Shown: in pieces, positions 63,734 through 64,000 of the stretch
Layout: each line of letters starts with the position of its first letter
Position numbering within the stretch: position 1 is the first letter of the stretch
Assembly (NCBI GenBank): GCA_026122225.1
Contig: JANEZZ010003061.1
Coordinates: 3,658,001-3,722,000, forward strand
DNA length: 64,000 nucleotides
Origin: Heloderma charlesbogerti
Taxonomy: Eukaryota > Chordata > Lepidosauria > Squamata > Helodermatidae
Direction of reading: 5' to 3'
Notes under the pieces: generated by a model
What the model saw: the letters and a program-made list of their open reading frames with translations, nothing else
What the model was told of the DNA's origin: nothing
Database searches by the model: none
Program-made: the position numbers and the translations under genes

Positions 63734-64000
63734 GTTGATACGAAAACAGCAGCCTCCCCAGTTTAAACGATTGAATTGTACAATTCCTCAACTGTTTCCA
63801 GTTCCCTAATGTAGTGGCTTGTGCCCACTTTGTTCATAAGACTGGAGCCTGCTGGGTAGATCTGCCTATTCAGAGTTTGCTGCAACAGCTCAGGTTACTG
63901 CATTCTTTGCACCTCCCTCAAGTCCCAAAGCATCACAGAGAAAAAAATTGGCAACACACATAGCAAGCTGCTCAGCACCTTCCCAAGGACGGTGTCATGG
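63734..64000 (-). promoter_or_regulatory. 5' leader / upstream region of WD40 gene
   Basis: Single-copy-looking sequence upstream of the start codon, with an in-frame stop at 63788-63790. No TATA box or CpG island is obvious. Whether it is 5' UTR, promoter or an upstream intron cannot be told from sequence. Confidence 0.4.

Noticed and set aside
1..64000. CRISPR arrays, operons, bacterial promoters or riboswitches
   Set aside because: The sequence is vertebrate nuclear DNA; the direct repeats are microsatellites and transposon ends.

Overview
This is a 64-kb piece of vertebrate nuclear DNA, most likely from a squamate reptile (lizard or snake). The inference rests on repeat content: several RTE/BovB LINE copies, a Sauria-type SINE, L2 and CR1 LINE ends, tRNA-derived SINEs of squamate type, many DNA-transposon MITEs and a Tc1 element. 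There is no operon structure, and most open frames are chance frames or repeat-derived.

One host gene fills the window on the minus strand. I rebuilt 27 coding exons by eye from splice sites, reading phase and family pattern. They run from an ATG at 63733 (in-frame stop upstream at 63788-63790) to an exon ending at 926, giving 923 codons plus one base in continuous phase. The gene leaves the window at the left with its 3' end missing. The product has a short N-terminal leader, a Ser/Thr-rich segment, a degenerate EF-hand pair and at least eleven WD40-like repeats. This is the architecture of the WDR49/WDR64/WDR95/EFCAB8 family; I cannot choose the paralogue without a search. One intron uses a GC-AG splice pair.

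The introns are packed with transposons. From right to left: intron 1 (55736-63665) holds a 520-bp palindrome built on 5S-rRNA-like arms and several MITEs. Intron 2 (51429-55455) holds an intact Tc1 transposon with 225-bp inverted repeats and a Sauria SINE with target duplication. Intron 3 (48817-51374) holds a MITE broken by an L2 copy and by a chimera of inverted U1 snRNA joined to a BovB 3' end. Intron 6 (40424-45771) holds a near full-length but broken BovB. Intron 7 (36979-40343) holds a truncated BovB, and intron 8 (33295-36885) a tRNA SINE; three solo LTRs lie across introns 7 and 8. Intron 10 (27950-32280) holds a 2.46-kb BovB with a 765-codon open reverse-transcriptase frame, nested inside an L2. 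Intron 11 (22550-27831) holds an L2 with an open RT frame. The remaining introns carry MITEs and LINE ends.

The most unusual item is the U1-BovB chimera at 49707-49939. The BovB copies, the Sauria SINE and this chimera together suggest that BovB machinery has mobilised both its own and foreign RNAs in this lineage.
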